Shown here: in pieces, positions 6,804-13,851 of the stretch | How positions within the stretch are numbered: position 1 is the first letter of the stretch | Layout of the letters: every line of letters begins with the position of its first letter | Source: Candidatus Abyssobacteria bacterium SURF_5 | GTDB taxonomy: Bacteria; Abyssobacteria; SURF-5 | DNA length: 13,940 nucleotides | Direction of reading: 5' to 3' | Assembly: GCA_003598085.1 (NCBI GenBank) | Contig: QZKU01000133.1 | Location: 1-13,940 of the forward strand | Made by a program: the position numbers and the translations under genes | Notes under the pieces: model-generated | Databases searched by the model: none | What the model was told of the DNA's origin: nothing | What the model saw: the letters and a program-made list of their open reading frames with translations, nothing else

Positions 6804-6992
6804 CACTTGGGGCCAGTAGATCCATTGACCCATGATTCCCGTTAGCACGAAGTAAGAACTTGCCATGGGGAGGAAACTATATGGCCGAAAAGAAAAAGGC
6901 GACTAAAAAGGCCGCCAAGAAGAAACCCGCAAAGAAAGCTACGAAAAAGACCGCAAAGAAGAAGAAGTAGTATCATCCACTGGCCCCAAGTG
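6804..6992. repeat. 14-bp perfect inverted repeat enclosing the lysine-rich minigene
   Basis: CACTTGGGGCCAGT at 6804-6817 is exactly complementary to ACTGGCCCCAAGTG at 6979-6992. Pairing continues for three more bases after one mismatch (6819-6821 with 6977-6975). The left arm begins at about the predicted transcript start, and the right arm begins a few bases after the stop codon. The two ends of a roughly 190-base message could therefore pair into a closing stem. Flanking target-site duplications, expected for a mobile element, are not seen. Confidence 0.9.
6881..6970 (+). CDS. Very small lysine-rich basic peptide (histone-H1-tail-like)
   Basis: A 29-residue peptide that starts MAEKKKATKK and continues almost entirely as Lys, Ala and Thr with a single Pro, in KKAxKK-type repeats. 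Such sequence resembles the C-terminal tails of histone H1-like and AlgP-like bacterial DNA-binding proteins, where it binds nucleic acid non-specifically. Here the tail stands alone, without a folded domain. A GGGGAGGA ribosome site (6867-6873) lies 7 bases before the ATG, and a perfect promoter is upstream. The mixture of AAA/AAG and of Ala codons argues against a simple nucleotide repeat. Nucleoid, ribosome or RNA binding is inference. A dual coding and structured RNA is also possible, because the gene lies inside a long inverted repeat. Confidence 0.8.
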   Translation: MAEKKKATKKAAKKKPAKKATKKTAKKKK

Positions 6993-7058
6993 CCCACTTC
7001 AGAGTTCCTGCCACGGTCAAATCGAAATTGTCGCCACAAAACCCGCCGTCCCGTTTTC

Positions 7059-7087
7059 TTGAACAGCCCCACAGCCTGTGTTAAGAT
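7059..7087 (+). promoter_or_regulatory. Probable promoter of mutL-miaA
   Basis: TTGAAC (7059-7064), a 17-base spacer, then TAAGAT (7082-7087) preceded by TGT, an extended -10 feature. Start predicted near 7094, giving a leader of about 50 bases. The spacer contains a small palindrome, CACAGCCTGTG (7070-7080), that could be an operator. Hexamers match consensus at four of six positions each, so this is a moderate candidate. Confidence 0.45.
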
Positions 7088-7142
7088 ACCCGTGCAGCAA
7101 AAGAAAACGTTTGATTAAAAGAAATTTGGTCGTTCGCTATCC

Positions 7143-8915
7143 ATGCCGACAATAAATATTCTTTCCGAAGACACTGCAAATAAAATCGCCGCCGGCGAAA
7201 TCATCGAGCGGCCGTCGTCGGTGCTGAAAGAGCTCGTCGAGAACTCGATCGATGCGGGCGCAAAGAAAATCTCGATCGAGCTGATGGGCGGCGGCAAAAC
7301 GATGATCCGCGTGATCGACGACGGTTGCGGGATGTCTTCCGACGACGCGCTTCTCTGTCTCGAACGGCACGCCACGAGCAAGATCTCGAGCGCCGACGAT
7401 CTTTACGCCATTCGCACGTTCGGATTCCGCGGCGAGGCGATCCCGAGCATCGCGGCCGTATCCAAAATGGAAATCATCACGCGCGCTCACGACAGCATCT
7501 CGGGAACACGCATCGTCATCGAGGGCGGCGTCATCCACAGCGTCAGCGAAAAGGGCGCGCCGGCCGGAACGCAAATGACCGTCCGCCAACTTTTTTTCAA
7601 TACGCCCGCCCGGCAGAAGTTCATGAAGTCCGCCGCCACCGAATACAGTCATATCCTGAATATCCTGCAGCGCCAGGCGCTCGCTCAACCTCAGATAAAT
7701 TTTCGCCTGGTCAACGGCGAGCGCGAGATGCTGAATCTTCCGCCGGCTCGCACGATCGCCGACCGGCTCGCGCTCGTTTGGGGAAACGATTTCCTCGTGC
7801 ACATGAAATACGGAGAGGCGGCGCATAACGATCTCTCGATAACCGCTTACCTCGGCACGCCCGCGCTCACCCGCTCGAATCGCGATCACCAGTTCTTTTT
7901 CCTGAACCGCAGGCCGATCTCCAACAGGCTCTTGACCAAAGCGTTGTCGGATGCGTATCGCGGCTTCGTGATGAGCGACCGCTTTCCCGTCGCCTTTATC
8001 TTTATCGAGATCGACCCCGCTCTTGTCGATGTCAACATCCATCCGACGAAACGGGAGGTTCGCTTCTCCGATCCCAATCTGATTTCGGAGCAACTGCTCA
8101 AAACCTTTTCGTCGGCATTCGGGAGAGGCGGCGCACAACGAAGCGAGCAGTCGGCGACGATCTCTCTGCCGCGGCCCGACGATGCTGCGCCGCGCCGCGA
8201 GGAGCCGCTGTTTCAACGCATCAGGATCGATGACAATTTCACGGCGGCGCCGCCCGAAATAGAGAAAGATTTTCCTTCGGCCGCTGCGCCCGTCGTCCCG
8301 GTCACCCGGCCGACGGCCGATTTCTCGCCGGTCCCGACCGATGCCCGATTCGTCAAGCAGGTGTTCAACGCTTACCTGCTGTGCGTGCAGGGAGAGGACC
8401 TGCTGATCATCGACCAGCACGCCCTGCACGAACGGATGCTGTACCAGGAACTGGTCGAGCGTTCGGGGCGCATGCCGGCCCTGATTCAGCAGATGCTGAT
8501 TCCGCTTCCGATCGAGTTGCCCCCCGACCGCGCGGAGATTCTGACCGCGCATCTCGATCTGTTCGCGCAGATCGGCATCGCCATCGAGCCGTTCGGCCCA
8601 CGCTCTTTCGCGGTGACGGCGCTCTCATTCGCTCATAAGGAGCAGCGCGTTGTCGAGATCGTGCGCGACGGCGTCGACGAGCTGTACCTCGGCCTCAAGC
8701 TGAAAGCGCCGCGCGAGATACTGCGCCGTCTCATGACGATCTCCGCCTGCAAAAACTCGATCAAGTCGGGCGACCCGCTCAGCGACAGCGAAGCCGAGAT
8801 GTTGCTCGAAGGCCTCAAGCGCATCCCGCAGCCGGCAACCTGCCTGCACGGGCGCCCGCTCGTTCTCAGGCTGACCGAGTCGCAGATCGCGCGCGCGTTC
8901 GGGCGCAAGGGATAA
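7143..8915 (+). CDS. mutL: DNA mismatch repair protein MutL (endonuclease type)
   Basis: 590 residues, normal length for MutL. It couples mismatch recognition by MutS to strand cleavage and excision. The GHKL ATPase domain is clear: NKIAAGEI (13-20), LVENSIDAGA with the catalytic Glu (31-40), DDGCGM (59-64) and RTFGFRGEA (91-99). The transducer segment DVNIHPTKREVRF is at 296-308. A Pro/Ala-rich linker spans about 330-400. The C-terminal domain has DQHALHE (424-430), ACKNSIKSG (535-543), CLHGRP (567-572) and a terminal FGRKG, the metal site of endonuclease-type MutL proteins. Two motif positions deviate: Gln replaces the second Glu of DQHA(X)2E(X)4E, and Leu replaces Pro in CPHGRP. No clear ribosome site precedes the ATG. 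miaA follows after 4 bases. No mutS is in the window. Confidence 0.97.
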   Translation: MPTINILSEDTANKIAAGEIIERPSSVLKELVENSIDAGAKKISIELMGGGKTMIRVIDDGCGMSSDDALLCLERHATSKISSADDLYAIRTFGFRGEAIPSIAAVSKMEIITRAHDSISGTRIVIEGGVIHSVSEKGAPAGTQMTVRQLFFNTPARQKFMKSAATEYSHILNILQRQALAQPQINFRLVNGEREMLNLPPARTIADRLALVWGNDFLVHMKYGEAAHNDLSITAYLGTPALTRSNRDHQFFFLNRRPISNRLLTKALSDAYRGFVMSDRFPVAFIFIEIDPALVDVNIHPTKREVRFSDPNLISEQLLKTFSSAFGRGGAQRSEQSATISLPRPDDAAPRREEPLFQRIRIDDNFTAAPPEIEKDFPSAAAPVVPVTRPTADFSPVPTDARFVKQVFNAYLLCVQGEDLLIIDQHALHERMLYQELVERSGRMPALIQQMLIPLPIELPPDRAEILTAHLDLFAQIGIAIEPFGPRSFAVTALSFAHKEQRVVEIVRDGVDELYLGLKLKAPREILRRLMTISACKNSIKSGDPLSDSEAEMLLEGLKRIPQPATCLHGRPLVLRLTESQIARAFGRKG

Positions 8916-8919
8916 AGCG

Positions 8920-9870
8920 ATGCCCGACCTGCTCGTCGTATGCGGTCCCACCGCGGCCGGAAAAACATTGATCGGTGCGCGCCTGGCGGAGCTGCTTAAT
9001 GGGGAAGTGATCTCAGCCGATTCGATGCAAGTCTATCGCGAGCTCGACATCGGCGCCGACAAGCCTCCACCCGATTTGCGCGCCCGCGTGCCGCATCACA
9101 TGGTCGATGTCGTCAGCATTTCCGAGCCCTACAGCGCCGCTCGATACGAGCGCGAGGCCGGCGCAATCGTCGATCGCCTTCTCGCCGAAAACAAGCTGCC
9201 CGTTGTCGTAGGCGGCTCCGGCCTCTACATCAGGATACTGCTCAAAGGGATTTTCCCCGCGCCGCCCGCGTCGGCTTCCGTCAGGACTCGTCTGAAGCGG
9301 GAGGCGGAGGAGCGCGGAGTCGCGATCTTGTATGAGAGGCTTCAATCGGTTGACGCCGAATATGCGCACGTGGCCGCTCCAACCGATCTGCGCCGCATCG
9401 TGCGCGCGCTCGAGGTCTTCGAGCTGACGGGGCTTCCCTTTTCCGAATGGCATCACCGGCACAAGGCCGTTCAGCAGCCGCGCGACGCATTCATGCTGGG
9501 ATTGTCTCGCCCGCGGCAAGACCTTTATCGCCGCATCGAAAAGCGCATCGACGAGATGATCGAGCGGGGACTGGTTGCGGAGGTGAGCAGATTACTGGAG
9601 CAGGGATACGGCGAATCGCTGCGACGGCTGCGCCCGCTCGGATACGTTGAACTGATTGACTATCTCGAGAACCGAGCGTCGCTCGAGGAAGCGATTGACC
9701 TCATCAAACGCAACTCGCGCCGCTACGCCAAACGCCAGATGACGTGGTTCCGAAAGGAAAATGTCGTGTGGGTGGAGATCGATCCAAATGACGATCTCAA
9801 TAAAATCATCGAAAAGGCAATCCCTCTTCTTCCGGAAGCATTCCGCCGCAGTGGCACAGGTGCCTCGTAG
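8920..9870 (+). CDS. miaA: tRNA dimethylallyltransferase MiaA
   Basis: 316 residues, the usual length. The enzyme transfers a dimethylallyl group to N6 of adenosine 37 in tRNAs that read codons beginning with U, the first step of ms2i6A synthesis, and acts in the cytoplasm. Visible motifs are the P-loop GPTAAGKT (9-16), DSMQVYR (34-40), which contacts the substrate base, GADKP (45-49), GGSGLYI (98-104) and RRYAKRQMTWFR (267-278). It begins 4 bases after the mutL stop, the conserved mutL-miaA arrangement of many bacteria, and is probably translated from the same message. The hairpin terminator just after its stop codon closes the operon. Confidence 0.97.
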   Translation: MPDLLVVCGPTAAGKTLIGARLAELLNGEVISADSMQVYRELDIGADKPPPDLRARVPHHMVDVVSISEPYSAARYEREAGAIVDRLLAENKLPVVVGGSGLYIRILLKGIFPAPPASASVRTRLKREAEERGVAILYERLQSVDAEYAHVAAPTDLRRIVRALEVFELTGLPFSEWHHRHKAVQQPRDAFMLGLSRPRQDLYRRIEKRIDEMIERGLVAEVSRLLEQGYGESLRRLRPLGYVELIDYLENRASLEEAIDLIKRNSRRYAKRQMTWFRKENVVWVEIDPNDDLNKIIEKAIPLLPEAFRRSGTGAS

Positions 9871-9871
9871 C

Positions 9872-9896
9872 GCAGGCATCCTGCCTGCTTCTTTTT
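9872..9896 (+). terminator. Rho-independent terminator of mutL-miaA
   Basis: A 7-bp perfect stem, GCAGGCA/TGCCTGC (9872-9878 with 9882-9888), with loop TCC is followed by TTCTTTTT. It begins one base after the miaA stop codon. Confidence 0.8.
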
Positions 9897-10001
9897 CAAG
9901 ATTAATTTATCCGTAGATTTCTTGCTTCCAACCTTGAACTTTGAACTTTGAACCTTGAACTGTCTTTTCCAGGCAGCACAGGCATCCCCCGTCCCGCGGG
10001 A

Positions 10002-10022
10002 AGACTGTAGACTGTAGACTGT
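10002..10022. repeat. Three tandem AGACTGT heptamers
   Basis: AGACTGT occurs three times head to tail without error. It shares the period of 7 with the neighbouring YTTGAAC repeats, reminiscent of short tandemly repeated heptamers known from cyanobacterial genomes. Confidence 0.9.
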
Positions 10023-10064
10023 TACCTGACTTTATATTTCTTGCCTCCAACCTTGAACTTTGAA

Positions 10065-10088
10065 CCCCGGATCAGGGTCCGGGGCATG
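10065..10088. repeat. 24-bp palindromic insert within the second heptamer module
   Basis: The insert contains a perfect 7-bp stem, CCCCGGA/TCCGGGG (10065-10071 with 10078-10084), loop TCAGGG, plus CATG. Comparing the two 50-bp modules shows these 24 bases are extra in the second copy and sit exactly between heptamers. It may be a small REP-like or other dispersed palindrome. It could also act as a 3' end structure for the PAP2 operon. Confidence 0.75.
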
Positions 10089-10111
10089 CTTTGAACCTTG
10101 GACTGTCTTCC

Positions 10112-11146
10112 TCACACCTCGGTCGGCTGCTCGACTTTCTCCTTCTCGGAAGGCTCCGGAGATTCCCCTGTCTTCTGTTCTTCATTGATCCGCCGCAGCA
10201 GCCTCATCTTCAGAAAGACCAGCGGCGAAACCGCCAAAACGATGCCTTGCACAAAATAGGTCAGGTAATCGACGAAATTCGTGTCCGGCAGCTTCATGGC
10301 GCCAAACACCTGAATCGCAAGAAGAACCGCAAGGCCGATCACCGAAGCAATCACCGCGAAAAAAGGATTTCGTGCGCGCCAGCGGAAACCGAGCGCCGGG
10401 TAAATGAGGAAGAAGCCGAGCAGGAACCCTCCGTATTTGAAAGCGTCAGCCTGCCCCCACGCCACAAACAGGTACACTACGGACAGCGCTATCGCGACTA
10501 TCGTTCTCGCGATGGGGGATTGCCGGACTGAATTCTGAAAATGCTCCAGTCCGCCCAGGTGGCTGTAAGTTCCCATTGCGCCGGCAACAATGCCGAAGCC
10601 GAGAAGGAGACCGCCCACCGTATCCGAAAAATAATGGACGCCGAGATAGATGCGGCTGAACGCAAGCACGAGCGCAGGAATCAGGCACAGCGGCCAATAC
10701 TTTCCGATGAACGCGTAGAGCAGCCACGCGTAGTACATACCGGATTGGCTGTGCCCGCTGGGATAGCCGTACCCTTTCGCTTTCCCGATGACCGGAATCT
10801 CGGACGACACCGGCCGATGCAGATCGAAGGCCTCTTTCAAATGTTCGCTGATAGCGGACCCGAACATGACCATCAGCATGAAAATGACGATCTCGGTCGC
10901 ATACCCGAGCCAGAAGACCACGCTGATGAAAATCATCAGGCCCATCGCGTCGCCGAACCACGTGATGACGGTCATCACGATCGTCAACGGAAGAGACTGG
11001 ATCGATTTCACGAATTGAAACGCTGCGACATTGGCCGGCGCCAATATGTGATACTGCTTCATCAGCGCGCCCAGCACGATGACAAGCACTATCGCGCCCA
11101 CCGCTGTCGCGAGTGAATAGTTCAGGTTGTACCTGCGCTGGATCAT
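10112..11146 (-). CDS. PAP2-superfamily integral membrane phosphatase
   Basis: A 344-residue polytopic membrane protein with all three catalytic motifs of the type 2 phosphatidic acid phosphatase family. These are KEAFDLHRP (K104 to P112, the KX6RP motif), PSGH (129-132) and SRIYLGVH (164-171, the SRX5H motif with the nucleophilic-side His). Multiple hydrophobic segments surround them, and a charged, Glu-rich tail ends the protein. Relatives remove phosphate from lipid or polyprenyl phosphates, such as undecaprenyl pyrophosphate, or from phosphatidic acid; the substrate is not determinable here. Its ATG overlaps the stop of the GNAT gene by 4 bases (ATGA), indicating translational coupling in the amino-sugar operon. 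It is the last gene of that operon. Confidence 0.93.
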   Translation of the reverse strand: MIQRRYNLNYSLATAVGAIVLVIVLGALMKQYHILAPANVAAFQFVKSIQSLPLTIVMTVITWFGDAMGLMIFISVVFWLGYATEIVIFMLMVMFGSAISEHLKEAFDLHRPVSSEIPVIGKAKGYGYPSGHSQSGMYYAWLLYAFIGKYWPLCLIPALVLAFSRIYLGVHYFSDTVGGLLLGFGIVAGAMGTYSHLGGLEHFQNSVRQSPIARTIVAIALSVVYLFVAWGQADAFKYGGFLLGFFLIYPALGFRWRARNPFFAVIASVIGLAVLLAIQVFGAMKLPDTNFVDYLTYFVQGIVLAVSPLVFLKMRLLRRINEEQKTGESPEPSEKEKVEQPTEV

Positions 11147-11862
11147 GATTCCGTTTCCTTTCCTTCCGTTTGGATCGCCTCCGTCAGGTCGCGCACAAAG
11201 AACAAAACATCTATCTTTTCCGGAATTATCCCGTCATACATCGTGAACGGATGCCGGGACACCAGCCGAAACCCCCATTTCTTGTAGAACGGGACCGCCA
11301 GCTTATTATACGTGGTTGTTCCGAGGTGGATGCCGGACACGCTATTGCTCTTCAGATATTCCAGATATGCCGCGATCAACAGCGAACCGATACCCATGCT
11401 CCTGTATCCTTTGATCAAATTCATGTGCAGATGAGCCGGATAATCCGTTATCGGTTCTTCGATAAATTCATGGCGCCAGCCGCTTCTCAGGTAACGGTAC
11501 ATGAACCGGAAGAAGCGCATGTCGATCTTGTACCCCAACGTGAACAGCTTCCGGCGAATGCGCGGAATGATGACTGTACTCTGCACTTCCTGTTGAACAG
11601 TCGTGGTTTTACAGCCGACGAGGTAGCCGACAACCGCCCCGTCCGCCTCGGCCACGAAAGCCGATTCCGGCTCGAAATCGGTATAATAATTCATCCAGTA
11701 ATCGGCGAAAAGATCTCGACACCCGAAGTACGGCTCCATCGAGTCGCCCATGAGGCCGGTCTCGTAACAGATGCTGCGCACCGCCGCCCGATCATCGGGA
11801 ACATATTTGCGGATCAAAACACCCAACGCCTGCATTGCCTCTTGCATTTGCCCGCGGCTCAT
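11143..11862 (-). CDS. GNAT-family N-acetyltransferase, resembling the O-GlcNAcase-associated GNAT-like domain
   Basis: A 239-residue cytoplasmic protein. The N-terminal beta-alpha segment IRKYVPDDRAAVRSICYETG (17-36) and the strand ESAFVAEADGAVVGYLVG (66-83) lead to the acetyl-CoA pyrophosphate loop GYRSMGIGSLLI (152-163). A C-terminal FYKKWGFRLV (192-201) follows. These are the ordered motifs of the Gcn5-related fold. The ICYETG start and the long insert between strands recall, by eye, the GNAT-like domain attached to O-GlcNAcases, which would suit its place beside nagA. That resemblance is an impression and needs a profile search. It overlaps nagA upstream by 4 bases (ATGA) and PAP2 downstream by 4. 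Acetyl transfer to an amino sugar is inference. Confidence 0.88.
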   Translation of the reverse strand: MSRGQMQEAMQALGVLIRKYVPDDRAAVRSICYETGLMGDSMEPYFGCRDLFADYWMNYYTDFEPESAFVAEADGAVVGYLVGCKTTTVQQEVQSTVIIPRIRRKLFTLGYKIDMRFFRFMYRYLRSGWRHEFIEEPITDYPAHLHMNLIKGYRSMGIGSLLIAAYLEYLKSNSVSGIHLGTTTYNKLAVPFYKKWGFRLVSRHPFTMYDGIIPEKIDVLFFVRDLTEAIQTEGKETES

Positions 11863-13034
11863 TGCCGCCTGTAGACGATCCTGCCTTCCACCATGGTCAG
11901 CGAAACCTCGAAGTGCTCGTCAACCAGAATGATGTCGGCATCCTTTCCTTCGGCTATCTGTCCTTTGCGCTGCTCGATGCCGATCGCCTTCGCCGGATTC
12001 AGAGACGCCATCAGAAATATCTCCCTCAGCGGAATCTTCGGGAACCACGTGAAAAGATTGCGAATCGCGACGTCCTGCGTGAGCACGCTGCCCGCCAGAT
12101 TCTGAGAGCCCTTCAGCCGGACCGCGCCGCCCTTCACCGCGACCGGCATCCCGAGAAAATCGTGGTCGCCCTCGGGCAGTCCCAGCGCCGCGACCGCATC
12201 GGTGATCAATACGACCTTGTCTCTCGGTTTGCACCGCAGCAGCACGTCCGCCGCCGCGGGAGCGACATGATGTCCGTCGGCGATCAACTCGCTCGAGAGC
12301 AGGTCCATCACCAGTGCCGCGCCGACCGTGCCGGGCTCGCGGTGATGCAGCGGGCGCATCGCGTTATACGTGTGCGAGGTATGCGTCAAGCCCGCCTGCA
12401 CCGCCTGCCGCATCTGCTCGAACGTGGCGTTGCTGTGTCCCGCCGCCGAGACAACGCCCCTTCTGCGCAATTCCGCAATCAATTCGAGCGCCCCCTCGAT
12501 TTCGGGCGCGAGCGTCATCAATTTGATCATGCCATCCGCGGCGCGAAGATATTCGTTTGCTTCTCGGATGTCGGCCCCGCGCATCGCCATCACGTTCTGC
12601 GCGCCGGGCATCTCCGGACTCAGGTAGGGTCCCTCCAGATGGATGCCTACGCACTTCGCGCCGTTGCCTTCGTCAGCGCGCGCGAACTCCATCGCTGTCT
12701 TCACTGCGGAAAGCGTTCCCTCATGCGGGAGCACCGCAAGGGTGGCAAGAAAGCCGGTCGTGCCGTGCCGGGCAATCGTGGAGGCGATTGCGCCGTAGCC
12801 TTCGGCGTCGGAAAACTCGAACATGTGACCGGCCGCGCCATGAATGTGGATGTCGATGAATCCGGGAGAAATGTGGTGACCTGTCGAATCGATCACCTCC
12901 GCCCCTCGCGGCACGCGCAGATCGGTCCCCACCTCCGCAATTTTGCCTTCCTTCACCAGAACGTCGCTCTTGAACAGCACCGTATCGGCGAGCACAACGG
13001 CGCCGTTTTTGAAAAGAACATCTCCTCTTGCCAC
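11859..13034 (-). CDS. nagA: N-acetylglucosamine-6-phosphate deacetylase
   Basis: Removes acetate from GlcNAc-6-phosphate to give glucosamine-6-phosphate, in amino-sugar catabolism and cell-wall recycling. With the GTG start chosen here it has 391 residues, normal for the amidohydrolase-superfamily enzyme. Key residues are HIH (63-65), Glu134 in GIHLEGPY (metal ligand), His200 in AAGHSNATF, His221 in SHTYNAM and catalytic Asp279 in LITDAVAA. The C-terminal beta-sandwich ends DADIILVDEHF...GRIVYRRQ. An upstream in-frame ATG at 13112 would overlap the SIS gene by 65 bases and add a non-family N-terminus. The GTG at 13034 has AAGGGG (13044-13049) 9 bases before it and lies 13 bases after the SIS stop. 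Its own stop overlaps the GNAT start. No nagB is in the window. Confidence 0.94.
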   Translation of the reverse strand: MARGDVLFKNGAVVLADTVLFKSDVLVKEGKIAEVGTDLRVPRGAEVIDSTGHHISPGFIDIHIHGAAGHMFEFSDAEGYGAIASTIARHGTTGFLATLAVLPHEGTLSAVKTAMEFARADEGNGAKCVGIHLEGPYLSPEMPGAQNVMAMRGADIREANEYLRAADGMIKLMTLAPEIEGALELIAELRRRGVVSAAGHSNATFEQMRQAVQAGLTHTSHTYNAMRPLHHREPGTVGAALVMDLLSSELIADGHHVAPAAADVLLRCKPRDKVVLITDAVAALGLPEGDHDFLGMPVAVKGGAVRLKGSQNLAGSVLTQDVAIRNLFTWFPKIPLREIFLMASLNPAKAIGIEQRKGQIAEGKDADIILVDEHFEVSLTMVEGRIVYRRQ

Positions 13035-13047
13035 GATTATGATCCCC

Positions 13048-13785
13048 TTATATATATTTGATGCGGCCGGCCAGCTCCGCCATCGCGGCCTGGATTCGGG
13101 TGTAATCCGCATCGGCCATGTTCCCGCTCGGCAGCGCGAGCGGGCGCGATCCCTTGGACAACATCTTTTCGGCCGCGAGAATGAAAATGGAATTGATCAA
13201 CGCGGCCCCCGTCACGGTTGAAGCCGCTCCCATTGCGCTGTCCAATTCCGGAATCCTGACCACTGCGTCTCCATAGGGCGCGTAATTATCAAGGACCACA
13301 TCGGCGACGTCCATCAGTTTCTTGCCGCCCGGCGCCGCCGACGCCACCGATTCGGAATGAACGATGCTCGTGATGGCGATCACGCGGATTCCCGCTTTCT
13401 TCATCTCGAGCGCCATCTCCACCGGCGCGGCGTTTCTGCCGGAATTCGAGATCACGATGCCGGCATCGGTCGATCTCACCTGATGTCCCGACAGAATCTC
13501 GGCCGCGAGGCCTTCCTGCTTCTCGTTGATCGTGCTGTTCAACGAGCCGCCGCTCAGCAGAATGCGCTCATCGAGAATCGCGTTGACCGGCAGCAGACCG
13601 CCCGCCCGCATGAACGCTTCCTGCGCGATCAGGCTCGAATGGCCGGTCCCGAACAGGTGAATCACGCCGTCATTCATCAACGCGTTCGCAATGATATCCA
13701 CGGCCGCGTCGATTTCCGCCCGCTGATCTTTCAGCAACCGCCCAAGCAGATCCATCAACCGGTTTATATATATTTCCTCATGCAT
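13048..13785 (-). CDS. SIS-domain phosphosugar-binding protein (UPF0309-like)
   Basis: A 245-residue cytoplasmic protein with one sugar isomerase (SIS) domain. Family-typical loops are FGTGHSS (45-51) and SNSGRNAAPVEMA (113-125), where Ser and Thr bind the sugar phosphate. This is followed by a strand GIRVIAITS (132-140) and VVLDNYAPYGDAVV (163-176). Length and sequence suggest the UPF0309 group rather than GlmS or AgaS. Directly upstream of nagA, it may isomerise or sense an amino-sugar phosphate. The ATG at 13785 is preferred over an in-frame GTG at 13830, which would add an Arg-rich extension and has a ribosome site too close to it. No strong ribosome site precedes the ATG. It is probably the first gene of the operon within the window. 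Confidence 0.88.
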   Translation of the reverse strand: MHEEIYINRLMDLLGRLLKDQRAEIDAAVDIIANALMNDGVIHLFGTGHSSLIAQEAFMRAGGLLPVNAILDERILLSGGSLNSTINEKQEGLAAEILSGHQVRSTDAGIVISNSGRNAAPVEMALEMKKAGIRVIAITSIVHSESVASAAPGGKKLMDVADVVLDNYAPYGDAVVRIPELDSAMGAASTVTGAALINSIFILAAEKMLSKGSRPLALPSGNMADADYTRIQAAMAELAGRIKYI

Positions 13786-13830
13786 AGCGTCTTGCTTTCG
13801 CCTTCTCTCTTCCGCCCCTCGCCGCCTCAC

Positions 13831-13851
13831 TCCCCCGTTATAAAAGGGGGA
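13831..13851. repeat. TCCCCC/GGGGGA inverted repeat
   Basis: A 6-bp stem (13831-13836 with 13846-13851) around GTTATAAAA, followed by CTAAG, resembles widely dispersed CCCCC...GGGGGACTAAG elements of environmental genomes. A GGGGGACT unit also occurs twice at 4198-4216. It lies in the leader of the amino-sugar operon. The rest of 13852-13940 shows no gene and no convincing promoter. Confidence 0.5.

Larger units (their letters stand above)
9917..10109. repeat. Duplicated 50-bp module built of heptamer tandem repeats
   Basis: The module at 9917-9966 recurs at 10036-10064 plus 10089-10109 with two substitutions in 50 positions. Its core is four consecutive heptamers of the form YTTGAAC (9933-9960). 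The second copy is split by a 24-bp insert. The module sits in the convergent intergenic space between miaA and the PAP2 gene, and the second copy ends three bases before the PAP2 stop codon. No protein is encoded. The 240 bases between the two genes hold only these repeats, the terminator and the insert. Confidence 0.88.

Noticed and set aside
6804-6992. Miniature inverted-repeat transposable element carrying the lysine-rich gene
   Set aside because: No target-site duplication flanks the arms, no second copy is in the window, and the arms coincide with the predicted transcript start and the stop codon, which favours an RNA-level role.
6801-6995. 6S RNA, SRP RNA or tmRNA, because the ends pair and the length is close to 190 bases
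   Set aside because: No conserved motif of these RNAs is present, the interior is purine-rich with little self-pairing, and a well-formed ribosome site and open frame occupy it.
7137-8552. Long open frame on the minus strand opposite mutL
   Set aside because: It lies wholly antisense to a clear MutL frame, is Arg/Asp-rich as expected from a GC-rich reverse frame, and shows no family motif.
9917-10109. CRISPR array
   Set aside because: The repeats are 7-base tandems and one duplicated 50-bp module, with no regular repeat-spacer pattern and no cas genes.
11835-13061. Long open frame on the plus strand opposite nagA
   Set aside because: It is antisense to NagA with all its catalytic motifs, and the translation is Arg/His-rich without domain signal.
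13048-13775. TTATATATATTT at both ends of the SIS gene as transposon-like direct repeats
   Set aside because: The two 12-base AT runs encode IYI near the start and KYI at the end in frame, and no other mobile-element feature is present, so coincidence is likely.
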